From: Roridomyces roridus
Lineage: Eukaryota; Basidiomycota; Agaricomycetes; Agaricales; Mycenaceae
Direction of reading: 5' to 3'
Length of the DNA: 64,000 nucleotides
NCBI GenBank assembly: GCA_029378245.1
Contig: JARKIF010000039.1
Location: 372,001 to 436,000 of the forward strand
This document shows, piece by piece, positions 22,358-33,403 of this stretch; position 1 is the stretch's first letter; each line of letters begins with the position of its first letter. Both the position numbers and the translations under genes were made by a program. The notes beneath the pieces are model-generated. The model had not been told where the DNA came from. It saw only the letters and a program-made list of their open reading frames with translations, and searched no databases.

Positions 22358-25300
22358 TCAAGCAAATCTATCTCGAGTGAAAGTATCTACAAGTATGTAC
22401 GGATTAAGATAGAACATGGGGGAAGAGTCCAAAACATTGGCTGAAGTCCATTTGGTGTCGATGTTCTTCCCGCATTTTGCAATCAAATGGCAACCGCGGA
22501 TGATTTGCGTGACGGAGACAACGGCGGCGCGGCGACGATGGAAGGTCGTGGAGCGATGTGTTGTGAACATGCCCGAGACAGGCTCGCGTCGATTGAGTGG
22601 TGTAAACCACTCGACGTAAGCAAGAGGATGAGGGAAGGAGCCAAATTGAGGGGGAAGCTGAAAGATGGCACGAATTTGAGCAGGACGAAGACCTTGGTCC
22701 GATGAGAACACCAATCAACAAGAGGAACAAAAGGTGCGCACCGTCGATCCCGGATGAGGGGGTATACGAATCCTCATCCTCAGCGACCAGCGCTGTATCA
22801 AATATCGGCGGCGTCGCTGGCTTCCGCTGGCGGGCGGGCATTGCAGGTGTCGCCCGAATACGCCAAGTTCGGGACTGAGAGGAGAGATATCGGTTCTTGG
22901 AAAGATGGAGGACAACTTGATTGTAGAGATCGAAACGGTCGTGGTGGCCAGGGAGAATGGGGGAGGACTTGAAGTGACGTTTGAGGAACACGGTGAGCGC
23001 AGGGATAAGGTCTTCCGTCCCATGTTGGGCGAGAAGATGGCCCACGGTGACGTTGCGGTTGGCGGGGCTTTTGGCGACTGTGTAGGAATGTAGAAAGGGT
23101 GCGAGGTCGGTTCGGGGTGGATTGAGCTCCGTGGTGATGCGCTCGGCCTGGTCATCAGGCTCCCCTTCGTCATCTGAATCCGCCTGGGAAGCACGGGAGA
23201 GCACATCGTGGTACCAGTCCAGGTACGACACACGCCGAGCGACGGCTTCTTGGCGTTGCAGCCAGAGCGCCATCTGCTCGGTGTAGTCCCGGCGGTTGGT
23301 AGCACGGTACGCCTTCTTGGCAAAGTCGATGTGCAGGCGTTCTGGAGACTCGGTGTTATATCCGTCGGGGCTGCCGAGCGCACGGATACTGTCGACGTAA
23401 TGCTTGATCATGTGGAATTTGGGGATATTGAAGTGCTTGCGAACGCCGTGCTTCACGAGGACTTTCTTGTGTCTGTGAAAGGTGGAGAGGGAGGTTTTGA
23501 GGCCGGTGAGGGAGCGGACGGTGTGAGACTGAAGTTGAGCGTAGTAGATGAAGTCAATCAAGGCTTTGATGACGGTGAGAACATCGTTGCTGACAGCACC
23601 CGCCATCACTCCGACGAACACACGCTGCATCTCTTTGTGCTCCGTCCCCGTCCACTGGGATATTGACGAGATCCCCTTCTTGAAGTGGCGCAATCCGGGA
23701 GAGAAGTTCATGGCCTTGAATCTCGCGTCTAGCTCGTCCGAGCCGATAAGCTCTTCACACCACCGAACGAGATGGTCTTTGAAGACACCCTTGTGCAGCT
23801 GGTGGAGGAGGTCGGGGGTGAAACAAAGGAAGATGTTGGTGTGGGGAAGCTCGGCCCAGAAAGGTGTGTAGACTGCGCGAATCCCATCAGCCTCAAATTG
23901 AGCCGAATTCTTGCGCGTGCGGTAGTCCTCCAGCACACGTAGAGTCGTCTCCTCCTCGCGCAGCAACGAGTTGACGAGCTCACCCCGCTTGTCATGCGTC
24001 ACAACGCACATGGGACACCGGCTCTCCTTGCAGCATGCCACAAGACACTGCTCCGGAAAGTCGGCGACGTAGGCGGCAAGGATGGGGAAGACACGGCGAA
24101 TGAAGCCGTCCGCGCAGACCATCTCGACGCCCTCCTTGCCTGCGGCAACGAGAGGCTTGAGGAGGAGGGACATGCAGTGGTGGAAGAGGCGGTAGCCAGC
24201 GAGAGAGCGTGTTCCGTCGGTGAAGCAAGTGAGCTTTGAGACGGGTAAGTACCCTATAAGCACCGTGGCGTGTGCAGATGGCTGACGCCGAATCTCTTTC
24301 GAGATGTTCCCAATCGTCAGGTAGACTGGCCAAGCAGTCTTATCACCCTGAAAGTTGGACAACTGGGTCTTGTCGGACGAGATGATGACCCCGGTGACGC
24401 ACGCCCCAGGAGGTAAGAGTTCCTGCAGTACATGTTAGCCACGACCTCACGATATGCAGGAAAAGACCCACCTGGGTCTCCCACCACCACTGCGCCGTCC
24501 ACATCTCATCAATAATCCGACTGTCCTCGCTTCCATCCTCACGACCGTAGACCCTCTCCGGTGCATACGCCATGCAGTCCTTGAAGGCGGGGTTGCTCAT
24601 CAAGTCCTTGATGCATTCGACAGGATCACGGCGCCACAGCTCGAGATCCTCGGCCATGAGCTCGCCATCTTCATCGAGGCGATTACCGGCTGCTGTGACA
24701 ATCTCGCAAGTCCAGTCGGGACCTTTTGGGAGCGTGTCAATTTTCTTGAGGAATGAGCGGTTGTTGTGGAAGGAGAGTTTTGCCGCCTTGGTCTGCAGAA
24801 ATTGGTGAGTGTCGTTTGTCTCGTGCAAATCTTGCATTGGTACTTACGATTGGTAGCTTCAAATACTCTTCTGTGGCCGTCTGATTCACGTTCTTCGAGA
24901 GCCACTGCGCCAAGTCCCACTCATCGCTGTCCTTGAATGGAGCAAACTCCGAGTCACCGCTCCCCGCTTGTTCATGGCGCATCTTCTCAAACAAAGTTTC
25001 CCCAACTCCCACCGGTGTACCAGCATCCCCAGGAAAGGGTTCGACGAATCGCTTGCGATACGCGGGATCGTCTTCATCGAGCACCTCCTCAATGCTGGCG
25101 CGATGGCTCCGAGGCTCACCAACGAGTTCCGGCGGTGGTGGAGTATCGACGCGCGGAGGAAGAACAAAGTCGTCGCCAACACCTAGGTCGTTGTCGTCTT
25201 CGGAGAGCACGGGAGACAGTGGGGGTGATGGAGCGGGCGACGCGGCAGGCGCCGGCTCATCGTCTTGTTCTTCCCTCGCAACAACAATAGCACCAAGCGC

Positions 25301-25405
25301 TTTCGCCCACTGTAATCGACACGCAGGTGTGTTCCCAATATGACGATTGACTCCAGCGGCGGTATTGACCGAACGTCCACAGTACTGGCAGCGAAAAATT
25401 GGCAT
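22358..25405 (-). CDS. Plavaka-type DNA transposase
   Basis: Four exons. The introns join KLPI to [12 protein letters not shown] to [11 protein letters not shown] and SGIDG to LRPAQIRAI. The N-terminus is a C2HC-like zinc finger ([20 protein letters not shown], then TPAC). It is followed by an acidic linker and the RNase-H-fold core: [20 protein letters not shown] (candidate catalytic Asp), [12 protein letters not shown], a Cys cluster ([14 protein letters not shown]), [35 protein letters not shown] and [17 protein letters not shown]. The C-terminal part ([18 protein letters not shown]) is conserved in the family. No stop or frameshift was seen, so it is potentially functional. It is divergent from the DUF6532 gene across 367 bp. 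Whether it moves only itself or the whole 17-kb unit is open. Confidence 0.85.
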
Positions 25406-25772
25406 TGCGGAGAAGATACTCTAGCTCGAGGCGGGACCTGGCGGGACAACGCCGTATGTGTTTCAAGTCCTCCTAAACTGTATTGTCTGAACGTTGAGCC
25501 GCCTTGTCTTAGCCGACCGCAGTCGATCGACTGAGTGCCTGGTGCATCAACAAACAACGCACTCTCCCCTTCCCCGACCACCATGTTGACCGTGCTCCAA
25601 CAACGACAACCACCTCAACGTGACCTGTTGACTGCTCTCCAACAACGACAAGCACCTCAAGGGTATAAAACCAGGCGGACACCACTCGACTTTCCCCCGT
25701 TCCCTCTCTGCAGCAGAACTCCGACGCTCACCAGCCAACCCCAGCACACTACCACCCAACCGACCCTGAACT
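25406..25772. promoter_or_regulatory. Shared promoter of Plavaka transposase and DUF6532 gene
   Basis: 367 bp between divergent start codons. GGGTATAAAACC at about 25660 is a good TATA box 110 bp upstream of the DUF6532 start. Two nearly identical 20-30-bp blocks (CTCCAACAACGACAA...CACCTCAA) at about 25593 and 25635 form an imperfect tandem repeat. Confidence 0.55.
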
Positions 25773-26861
25773 ATGTCTCTCAATCAAGCCCCCGCTGCTC
25801 GTCGTGGCCGCTCTTCTCACCCTGCTCCTACCGCGGCGCGCCCCACTCGTGCCGCGGACGAGATCACCAGGGAGGTGCTATCCCTCGCGATCACCTTCTA
25901 CTGCTGCTTCCTCAGTGCGCGCGACGCTTTCCCAGACCAGGCCACAGAGATGAGCTTTGTCAAAGAGGCTTGGGACACGGCGTGCTACAATCGCAATGTC
26001 GATATTGAGCTCACACCGACTCTCTCTAAGCTGGTATGTCTTTCCTCTCCCGTGATCGTTCCGAATTCAAAGCTCCTCTAGATGACCAATCGTGGCTCTC
26101 ATCTCCGGGGCGAGCTCAAGACCAAGATCAAGCCCATGGTCGAGCTTATGTTTGGCTTCAAGAGCGGGCAGAACAAGAAGACTATCAAAGCCAATCGCGA
26201 TCTCACCGAGAAGCTCAAGGACGATCTGACTTTCACATTCAAGGTATGTCATATCTATATTCCGATTGAGACTATTCGTTAATACTCATGCAGGATATTG
26301 CGGCGCGCAAGGGCATCTATCGTAACCCGCTTTTCCAGAAGGCCGTCAATGCCATGTGGTTTGTTAATACCCGCGACGAGGCCGTAACGCAGCCGCAGAT
26401 GTTCAACCCTTTCCCCCTCCCAGGCTTTGCTCTTGTTATCACCGTTGTACGTCTTTTGCACGTTCTTCGTTGGATCCTTCTGACTCATCTGCTTAGACGG
26501 AGCATCTGATTGATGAGTGGGCCACTGGCATTCGCTCTGACATCCCGTTCACGGCGCACGACTACCGTGACCTTTATCAAACCCATATCAACGCTCTCCG
26601 CCGCTTCGAGGAGAAGACCGAGAAGTACGGCATTCTCGACAACATCCTCGTTCGCCTGCACAACATCGGCCGGCACGTTATTTCTACTTTTCCATTTCAT
26701 GTCTTCTCACAGCGTGTCGCAGCTTCCACTCTGGGGCTCAGCCCATCACCCACCACGCTCCCCAGCCCGCCATCACCGACGCGACCATTGCCGCTGCCAT
26801 TCTGGAGTACCAGGAGGATGAGGAGACTGAGACTGATGGTGAGGACGGTGATGACGCTTAG
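25773..26861 (+). CDS. DUF6532 domain protein
   Basis: Exons joined by introns at about 26035-26080, 26244-26293 and 26444-26497. The N-terminus is short and basic (MSLNQAPAARRGRSSHPAPT). Then come a helical segment (ITREVLSLAITFYCCFLSAR), GELKTKIKPMVELMFGF and the conserved core AMWFVNTRDEAVTQPQMFNP, PFPLPGFALVITVTEHLIDE and LYQTHINALRRFEEKTEKYG. This pattern is the DUF6532 family, abundant in agaricomycetes, function unknown. The 3' end is uncertain: the expected tail (HSGAQPITHHAPQPAITDAT, acidic end at 26861) needs an unseen splice or a frameshift near 26675, while the straight frame runs to 26933. Confidence 0.75.
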
Positions 26862-29142
26862 ATTACTTGTATCCTTTTTATTCGCCCTCAATGCTCATTA
26901 TGTTATTTATTCATTTCTTGTGGATGCTTGATTCAGTAATGCTGGCTACATCCTATTGTACTCCGGCTACTTTGTTCAACATTGACGGATGTAGGCTATT
27001 GGACAATGAGGATATGACCATATGTAGTACAAAAATAGTATTGTATGCAAGCTACCCAGACAAATGTAGTACAATATTTCACATACTGAGTGACTACGTC
27101 GAGCTATATTGAGGGGGGGTATCAAATCTGCTATGACCACTACATTGGCAACGTAGGTCCACATACTCATCCGGATTTTTCCTGATGTCGTCGCAAGTCT
27201 GAGCAAACTCGACGCAAAAGGGTTGTGACATTGATTCAAGGACTTTCGAACAAGCCCAACTGGACACTCGAGCTTGCGCTCCGGTTCATCAAGGAGCGAT
27301 ATGAGCAGGGGCGCGACTCGAGCGGTGCCTTGCTGTACTCCACTGCTCCCAAGTTTGTTACTTATTTGGGAAGTAAAACGGAGCGCGGTGCAGCGGCAGT
27401 AATGGCAGCTTCCAATTCTTTTACTTAGTATACCTACTTAGATTCGAATAGTAATAGTTACAATATTAATGCATTGCGAGCCAGAGAAAGACTCGAGACG
27501 AGATGAATCAAGAGGTCAGATGATCAGGTGATCAGATCTCTTTCTCTTCCCACCTTGACGCGACTCCCGTGCTCCCTCAACAAACGAGACGCGCTGGCAT
27601 TGTTTGGGTGTCTAAACACAAAGGGTATAAAGGGCTGCATGGTATGTTATCCACTCTTTGTGCCCGTTGCATTTCGAGCACATTACAGCCCACTCGCGTC
27701 TGACCTTGCTTTGCACAGACAATGTCGACTCCACCCCACCTTCTACAACGCCAGACATTGTTGCTAGGGCCGAACCATCGTGCACTGCGTTCGCAAACGC
27801 TGCAAGAAGGCGTACCCTCAACCACTGACGTTGCAAGAACTTGGTGGCGCTCCGATGTCCTCCCCCACGTACTCGACGTGTTTCCTGGGCTGTCAGGGAA
27901 GAGGAGAATGCCTTGACGCGCTAGAAATGGTGACATGGTGAATAGGTACGTGCTCTCTCCCGCCCCGTCCTTCAGGTTTCCTTCTACCATTTCCACCCGC
28001 GTTCCACCCTCTGCCCAACTCCTACACCATAGAGCAGGGCGAGGGTGGAGTTGTGTCTTTTCTTTGTCCCCACCCTCCCTTTTACTCTTCCATTCATTTC
28101 ATGTACCGCCCTCTGCCCAACTCCACCACAGAGCAGGGCGGGGGCAGTTGCGGCCTTCCTTTACCCCTCCATTTTCGTTTTACATCCCAGCTCCAATCTT
28201 CCTTCTATTGCTGCCAATCAGCTGACTGTCCTCACCTAGTGCCTACGATGGACAAGTTTTGTGGAGGATACAGATCCACTTGACACCTCCACCCTACCTC
28301 CTTCTACCTCCTTGGCACGCAGGCCTCAATCAACCTAAACGAGTCAATGGGCGCTCCAACTCCACCACAAAAGAAGGATGAGGGAGAAGACGGACGGAAG
28401 GACCACATTTGAGAGGGCTACTGAGTCATAACGACGGTGGGATGAGTGGTGGAGGAGTGATTTTATGTGCTAGATGTTGAGCATAGGTCCGTCTTCTTCT
28501 TTTCACGCTCCCTCCTTCGTTCCAATTTCCCACACCCACGCGCTGCCCTCCAACTCCCACCACGGAGGAGGGCGAGGGCTACCGTGGTTTTAATAAATTT
28601 GTTTGTTGCCACTGCAAATGCCGACACTGACTCGTCCATCCAGGAAGCGCCAGACCATCGGTGGACCAGGACCACCACGGAATCAGTCGTAATGTACCCC
28701 TTCACCCACCTCTGTCAACTCCAACTCGACAACTCGGTCCATCGACTCATATTCTATCCTGAGCGCGAGCTCATATAGCGGCCACCAATTCTCGAGGTCT
28801 TCTTGCGAAACTTAACATTGCACGCTGCTACATTCGGGGCGTGCTCACGGGTGTCGAATTGACTTCAACCGGACCAGACAGCCCCTTCAATGTCCCCATT
28901 ACCACCGTCCCTACTTCCTCAATACTTCCTTCCCCATCCATCCATCTCTTTTGACTTCTTTCAAATACGCTATCGGCTCAACAACTTCATGACCGACCTT
29001 ACAAACTTGGGAACGTAGTACTGTATGTAGTGCAATTGTATTATTCTCTCTGGCGAATTTTATGCATGATCAATCAGAAACCCGATGTGATAATTTGTCC
29101 TGCTTAGGGGCTCAAAGTCATTCTTCTGCTCACACCACGACA
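26862..29142. other. 2.3-kb spacer inside the 17-kb unit
   Basis: No gene I can defend. A plus-strand 67-residue ORF at 27225-27428 (NKPNWTLELALRFIKERYEQ) has normal composition and may be a relic exon. 28000-28570 holds degenerate repeats (separate entry). The right end contains the 5' flank of the nuclease gene. Confidence 0.45.
27999..28575. repeat. Degenerate dispersed repeat, three copies
   Basis: CCCTCTGCCCAACTCC...AGAGCAGGGCG at about 28007-28045 recurs at about 28107-28145 and more loosely at about 28541-28580 (GCCCTCCAACTCCCACCACG, then GAGGAGGGCG). The first two copies are followed by similar C/T-rich stretches. It may be an expanded minisatellite. Confidence 0.5.
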
Positions 29143-30947
29143 ATGGGTATCAGCAAGCTATGGGAGGTGAGCCTTGGCTGCTCCAACGGGAAATAACTCA
29201 GCGCGTACGCTATAGGTCGTTGAAGATGCAGCCGAAAAGCGGTCGTTGCTCAATCTTGCCACAAACGAAGGTTTCAAGAACGACAACCGGGGAATACGGG
29301 GGCTGGTCATCGGGGTCGATATTAGGTCAGTATTATCTTTCCTGGAATGAATGGGTCTCATTCTGCCTTCTAGCATTCGCATCAAAGCTATTACTGCAGC
29401 ACTGAGAACCGCTGGAATTCTGAATCCACCTCCTAAGCTGATTCTCGAGCGGATTTTCTATCAACTCTGCAACTTCCTCCTGACCCCGATTATCTTTGTG
29501 TTTGTCTTCGATGGACCTGGGCGTCCCAGCGTGAAACGAAACACCCGGGTCGTATTCCGGGAAGGCGATGCGGAACTCATTCGCATTCTCAAGACCATGA
29601 TTTTGGACTTCGGCTTCTTATACTACGAGGCAAGTACATTTGACATGAAGACTATCAATCTCACCTCCCTATTAGGCACCTGGGGAAGCCGAAGCTGAAC
29701 TAGCACAGCTGAATGCCAACGACGAACTTGACGCCATCATCACGGAGGACAGTGACAGTCTAGTTTTTGGTGCACATTGTGTTGTTCGTACGCTAGGGTA
29801 TGGTCTCTTCTCCAATCTAGACATTCACCCATCAACTTTGATTAGACCTTCCGTCCAGCACGACTGCCTCATTCACTACCACAACGCCATCCAATACACA
29901 CAGGGCGTATCTCTCGACCGAGATGGCTTATTGCTCTGCGCGCTCCTCCTTGGCGGTGATTACGACGATGGGCTGCCTGGGTTTGGCCCCAAGATTGCTC
30001 GTGCACTGGCTGCATGCGGCTTTGGGAGGGAGCTCGTCAATATCTTAAACTCTTTTACTGGAGTGACCCTCGCTCAGCGTCTGGGGGACTGGAGGAATGA
30101 ACTTCAGATCGAACTGGAAACTAACCGTTCCAGACAGCTTGACTCGCGGCATCCGAAATTGGCTCAAACTATGCCAACCACATTTCCGAATGTTTTTGTT
30201 GCAAAACTATATCTGCATCCATTGACGTCCAAGTCGCCCCTCTTTTCCGCGTCTGCCCCCGACGTGGATAGCTGGCAGCCGAAACAGCCCAATATCAGCT
30301 CGCTTTCTTCCTTCTGCTCGGAGGTGTTTGGCTGGCGTGGCAGCAAGTTGTTGGAAAAGTTCAATGCCGTCCTGTGGCCTGGTGCCGCATTCAAATTGAT
30401 TTCCTCGGTACGCATTTCATCCTTCAGTATCATGTCTTATCTGAGTTTCCACTGGCAGCCTCACGTCTTGTACTATCCAAGCCAATCAGCATTTGCAGCT
30501 CTATACGATTGGGGTACCCGCGCAGTCCCTCGCCCCGTTACAAAGGTGGTAGTGCTCAAGATGGCCAAGCTCAAGCACTATCATCCAGCATTCCCCGATT
30601 CTCCCCCGCTGAATATCTATCGTGTTGGTGTATCAGCATCGAATTTCGTTCTGCTGGCTGGACTAGCTGCTTTCCCGGCCATGACTCCTGGACTTATCTC
30701 GATCCCGGAGGCTATCCTGGCCGTAGGGATGCGAGACCTCTCGCTCCAGACAACTGTTGTAAGTTCACAGAACGTCACGACACAAGTGTTTATTGACTTT
30801 TCTTTACAGCTGACTTTGCCTGATTCCGATTCGGAGGAGGAGGCAGGGACTGAGGATGGCGAGGATGATGATATCCTGGAGATTTACGACACAGATGAGG
30901 AGGATCTGCAGAAAAATCGGCGACGGCGGGAGTTGTCATTGACCTAA
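29143..30947 (+). CDS. GEN1/XPG-type structure-specific endonuclease carried in the 17-kb unit
   Basis: Starts with the invariant N-terminus MGISKLWE. Six introns (one with a GC donor at 29630) give a full XPG N + XPG I + helix-hairpin-helix arrangement. All acidic metal-binding positions are present: IGVDIS, VFDGPGRPSVKR, APGEAEAELAQL, IITEDSDSLVFG and LLLGGDYDDGLPGFGPKIA. Family members cut 5' flaps or Holliday junctions. The order and the GDYD-G-PGFGP motif fit the GEN1/Yen1 branch rather than FEN1. The C-terminal region contains YDWGTRAVPRPVTK and an acidic tail (DSDSEEEAGTEDGEDDDILE). No break was seen. It is convergent with the gene at 31100-32496. Finding a resolvase-like enzyme between transposon ends suggests cargo, or a role in processing transposition intermediates (inference). 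Confidence 0.85.
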
Positions 30948-31099
30948 CCATGGACTAGAATTGATTCTTATACACCCTCCTCGTCCTACTCACGCACTTA
31001 CTTGCGGCATTGCCTGTTCCCTCTCCTAATCACCAATTTTTACACTGAATTTTATTCTATAATGTACTTCATTAAGATGCGGTATTGTGAGACTACATT

Positions 31100-32496
31100 T
31101 TACACAACTAGTGGATGGTCCTTCTCCCACTGAGTAAGGAAGGACACGAGGTCCGACGAGGCAGTGGGATGAGTATCGCTCGAAGAGACCCTCTCAGCCA
31201 CCTCTGCAGATGAATGCGGCCCCTGGGTATAAACACCCACAATCCTAGCCATGTTAATGGCTTGAGATAGCATCGTCGTCTTCATCCCGAGAGCCGCCTC
31301 GATAGCGTTCTTCTTTATTGTCTTTCCGCCCTAGAAACAATCAGTAAGTAAATGCGAGGCTAAGCTTCCAAGAACTTACAGAAAGTTCCATATTGGCGGG
31401 CCAATTTCTCTTGTAATACTTAGAAGAGAAAGAAGCGGCGAAGTGCCACTGCTTCACTCGTTCCGCGTTGGAGAGGCGCCGGTGCTGGTTCTGTTTGAAT
31501 TCGTTGAAGCCGGGTGTGCTCTCGGCCGCCTGCATGATCCACAGCAATTCACCAGCGCTCAATGCATCTGCTTCGGACTTGACTTTCTTGACAGAGGCCA
31601 CTGGTGTCTCGCGTTGGGACCCGGGCGTAGAGGGAGAACGCGGCCGCTTAGCGGGAACCTAAAAATCAATTAGCATGTCTCAAAGCCAGACTCGTGTGTA
31701 CGTACACCATCGACAGACGAAACAATGAGATTGAGGCAGCCGTTTTGTGGGATAGTGAGCCAGACGGCATTCAATTCTGTTGGTTCCTCCGGCCCAAGGA
31801 GTTTTGCGAAATAGATGGTGTACCCCGCGCTCTGCGGGTCTTCAATGCCGATGTGTGCAGGCCCTAGCGAGTATGTCAGGTTCGAGACGCCGGCGGGGTC
31901 AAGAAGGGGAAAGTAGTCATCGTACCTTTGATAGCGGAGATGGACTTCTGTAGGGCTTTCCAAACGTTCTCCGAACTAGCCTGCAAATTCCCCGGCAGGT
32001 TGACTTGGACAGGAACTTGGATCTCTTGAGAAACTTTGATTTTCTCCATGGAGCGGACATCGTCAATAAGAAGCTTGAGTCTGTACGCCCCGGCCGCGGG
32101 AAGAGACGCTGTAAGGATTGATTTAAGAACCAATTCCGGATGGAGGAATTACACTTACACAGGAGGGTGGAATTGGGCAAGGAAGAGACGGATGGGTGAC
32201 TGCTGACTGCTGTTGCTGCCGCAGCTGCAGCACGTTCCACTTGTAAAATGGGTTTGTCCGTGGTGAATCGCGAGCCGGGGCAGAGGAGTGCCTCTTTCAT
32301 GTTCTTCACATTGGTCTTGTGCGACTGGAATTTACCCAAACGATGTACGGGCCACAGGTCTTGCTGATGCTGTACCAGCTTTACTAAATCGCCACGCTTG
32401 AGCCTGATTCTAGAAGGCGGTAATGGTAAGTGTATCATGCAGCCAAATGAAAACATGTCCTTACAAGTCATCCGAATTGTAAGGGCGCTCGGACAT
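31100..32496 (-). CDS. Unrecognised nuclear protein with SAP-like N-terminus
   Basis: The first exon MSERPYNSDDL is spliced (GTAAGG...TTCTAG) to RIRLKRGDLVKLVQHQQDLW and KFQSHKTNVKNMKEALLCPG, a helix-turn-helix spacing reminiscent of a SAP DNA-binding motif (weak). Later exons give a beta-rich middle part (YRLKLLIDDVRSMEKIKVSQ, ELNAVWLTIPQNGCLNLIVS), two nuclear-localisation-like clusters (VPAKRPRSP, VKKVKSE) and a helical C-terminal region (AERVKQWHFAASFSSKYYKR, KKNAIEAALGMKTTMLSQAI). Five introns. Ends at 31100. Function unknown; its position next to the nuclease and inside the unit suggests a DNA-binding accessory factor. Confidence 0.7.
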
Positions 32497-33316
32497 ATCA
32501 GTCAATCAGGTTGTTGAGTGTAGCAGGCAGCAGACAGGCAGGAGGCAGACCCAGAGAATATGGCAGCGAGATGAATGGGATTGAGCCTGAAATTCACGGC
32601 GGGGTAGGAAGGACAAATTGGAATTTGTACATAGGGACCACAGAGAAGCAGGTAGTATGAAAGAAAGGAAGAAGCAGAGGAGGGAGGAGAGGAGGGAGGG
32701 AGGGAGGATGAATCTCGGACAGACACACCTGGGACATCCTCTCGACATGACGCCCCGACGGCTTTGATAGAATGCCAAGCCAAGCCAAGCCACGGCGGGA
32801 GGAGCGGGCGGGCGGGAGCGAGCGAGCGGCACGCGATTCCTTCGTTTGAGGCACCCTCGATCGAGCAAGTTGCGGTCGAGCAATCGAAATCGTCGTTTGG
32901 TGCGATTGAGCGTTACAAAAGAGGAAGGACTACCTAATTAGGAAGGGAAACCAGCGGCAAGGGAGCGGGGTAACCAGCGTGACAAATTTGGCGGGAGCGA
33001 TCTGTGACATCACAGATAACCGGGTCACTTGGGCAGGTAACGGCCACCCGGATACATTAGGTTAGGCGGGCCCGAATATTGCGCGTCGCTACGCGCAACC
33101 GTAGCTTTGCCGCTTAAAAAGACTGAGCCGACGTGCCTGGGGCGTTGGGACGTGCGTTTAGGTCGAGAGTGGAGGGAGCATGGAAGGTGGGATGCCGCAA
33201 CAAGAGCAGTATCAGCCGGACGTGATGAGACGTGAGACGAGACCGAGGCGAGATCATCTCGACTTGCCAAATTTAGGTTGAGACGAGATCATCTCATCTC
33301 GCTGTCGAGATATCTC
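32497..33316. other. Right subterminal region of the 17-kb unit
   Basis: No gene. 32655-32712 is a purine-only-like tract (GGAGGGAGGAGAGGAGGG). 32775-32830 is made of AGCCA, GGGCG and GAGCG micro-repeats. 32967-33045 repeats the GGTAACC/GGTAACG motifs of the left end. 33218-33316 is full of GAGACGAGA/GATCATCTC motifs like 16345-16430. Confidence 0.55.
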
Positions 33317-33334
33317 CGTCTCGCGGCAACACTA
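33317..33334 (-). repeat. Right terminal inverted repeat of the 17-kb unit
   Basis: CGTCTCGCGGCAACACTA, the exact reverse complement of 16333-16350, followed by the second copy of the GGGGGGTA target duplication at 33335-33342. Confidence 0.75.
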
Positions 33335-33403
33335 GGGGGGTAGATCAATCAGTGTCGCGGATCAACTGATTTGGAGCCTCTTGCTTGCGCGTCACCACGA
33401 CCG

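Larger units (their letters stand above)
16333..33334. mobile_element. 17.0-kb transposon-like unit with matching TIRs and 8-bp target duplication
   Basis: The left end starts TAGTGTTGCCGCGAGACG at 16333 and the right end finishes with its exact reverse complement at 33334. Both are flanked by GGGGGGTA (16325-16332 and 33335-33342). Both subterminal regions also hold palindromic GATGATCTC/GAGATCATC motifs and, further in, GGTAACC motifs. An 8-bp duplication with short TIRs fits hAT or KDZ/Zisupton-type transposition. Contents: Crypton recombinase (19070-21898), Plavaka transposase (22358-25405), DUF6532 gene (25773-26861), GEN1/XPG-type nuclease (29143-30947) and a SAP-like protein (31100-32496). 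No hAT transposase ORF was seen, so the enzyme that moved it is unresolved. Caveat: the target sequence is G-rich and simple. Confidence 0.7.

Noticed and set aside
21900..27150. CACTA...TAGTG termini for the Plavaka element
   Set aside because: CACTA and TAGTG strings exist nearby (22055, 22117, 27143) but in the wrong orientation and without longer inverted similarity, so I set no separate Plavaka boundaries.
16333..33334. Starship-type element
   Set aside because: No DUF3435 captain gene at the 5' edge. The tyrosine recombinase present is a Crypton type with GCR1_C and lies 2.7 kb inside, and TIRs with an 8-bp duplication fit DDE-type transposition instead.
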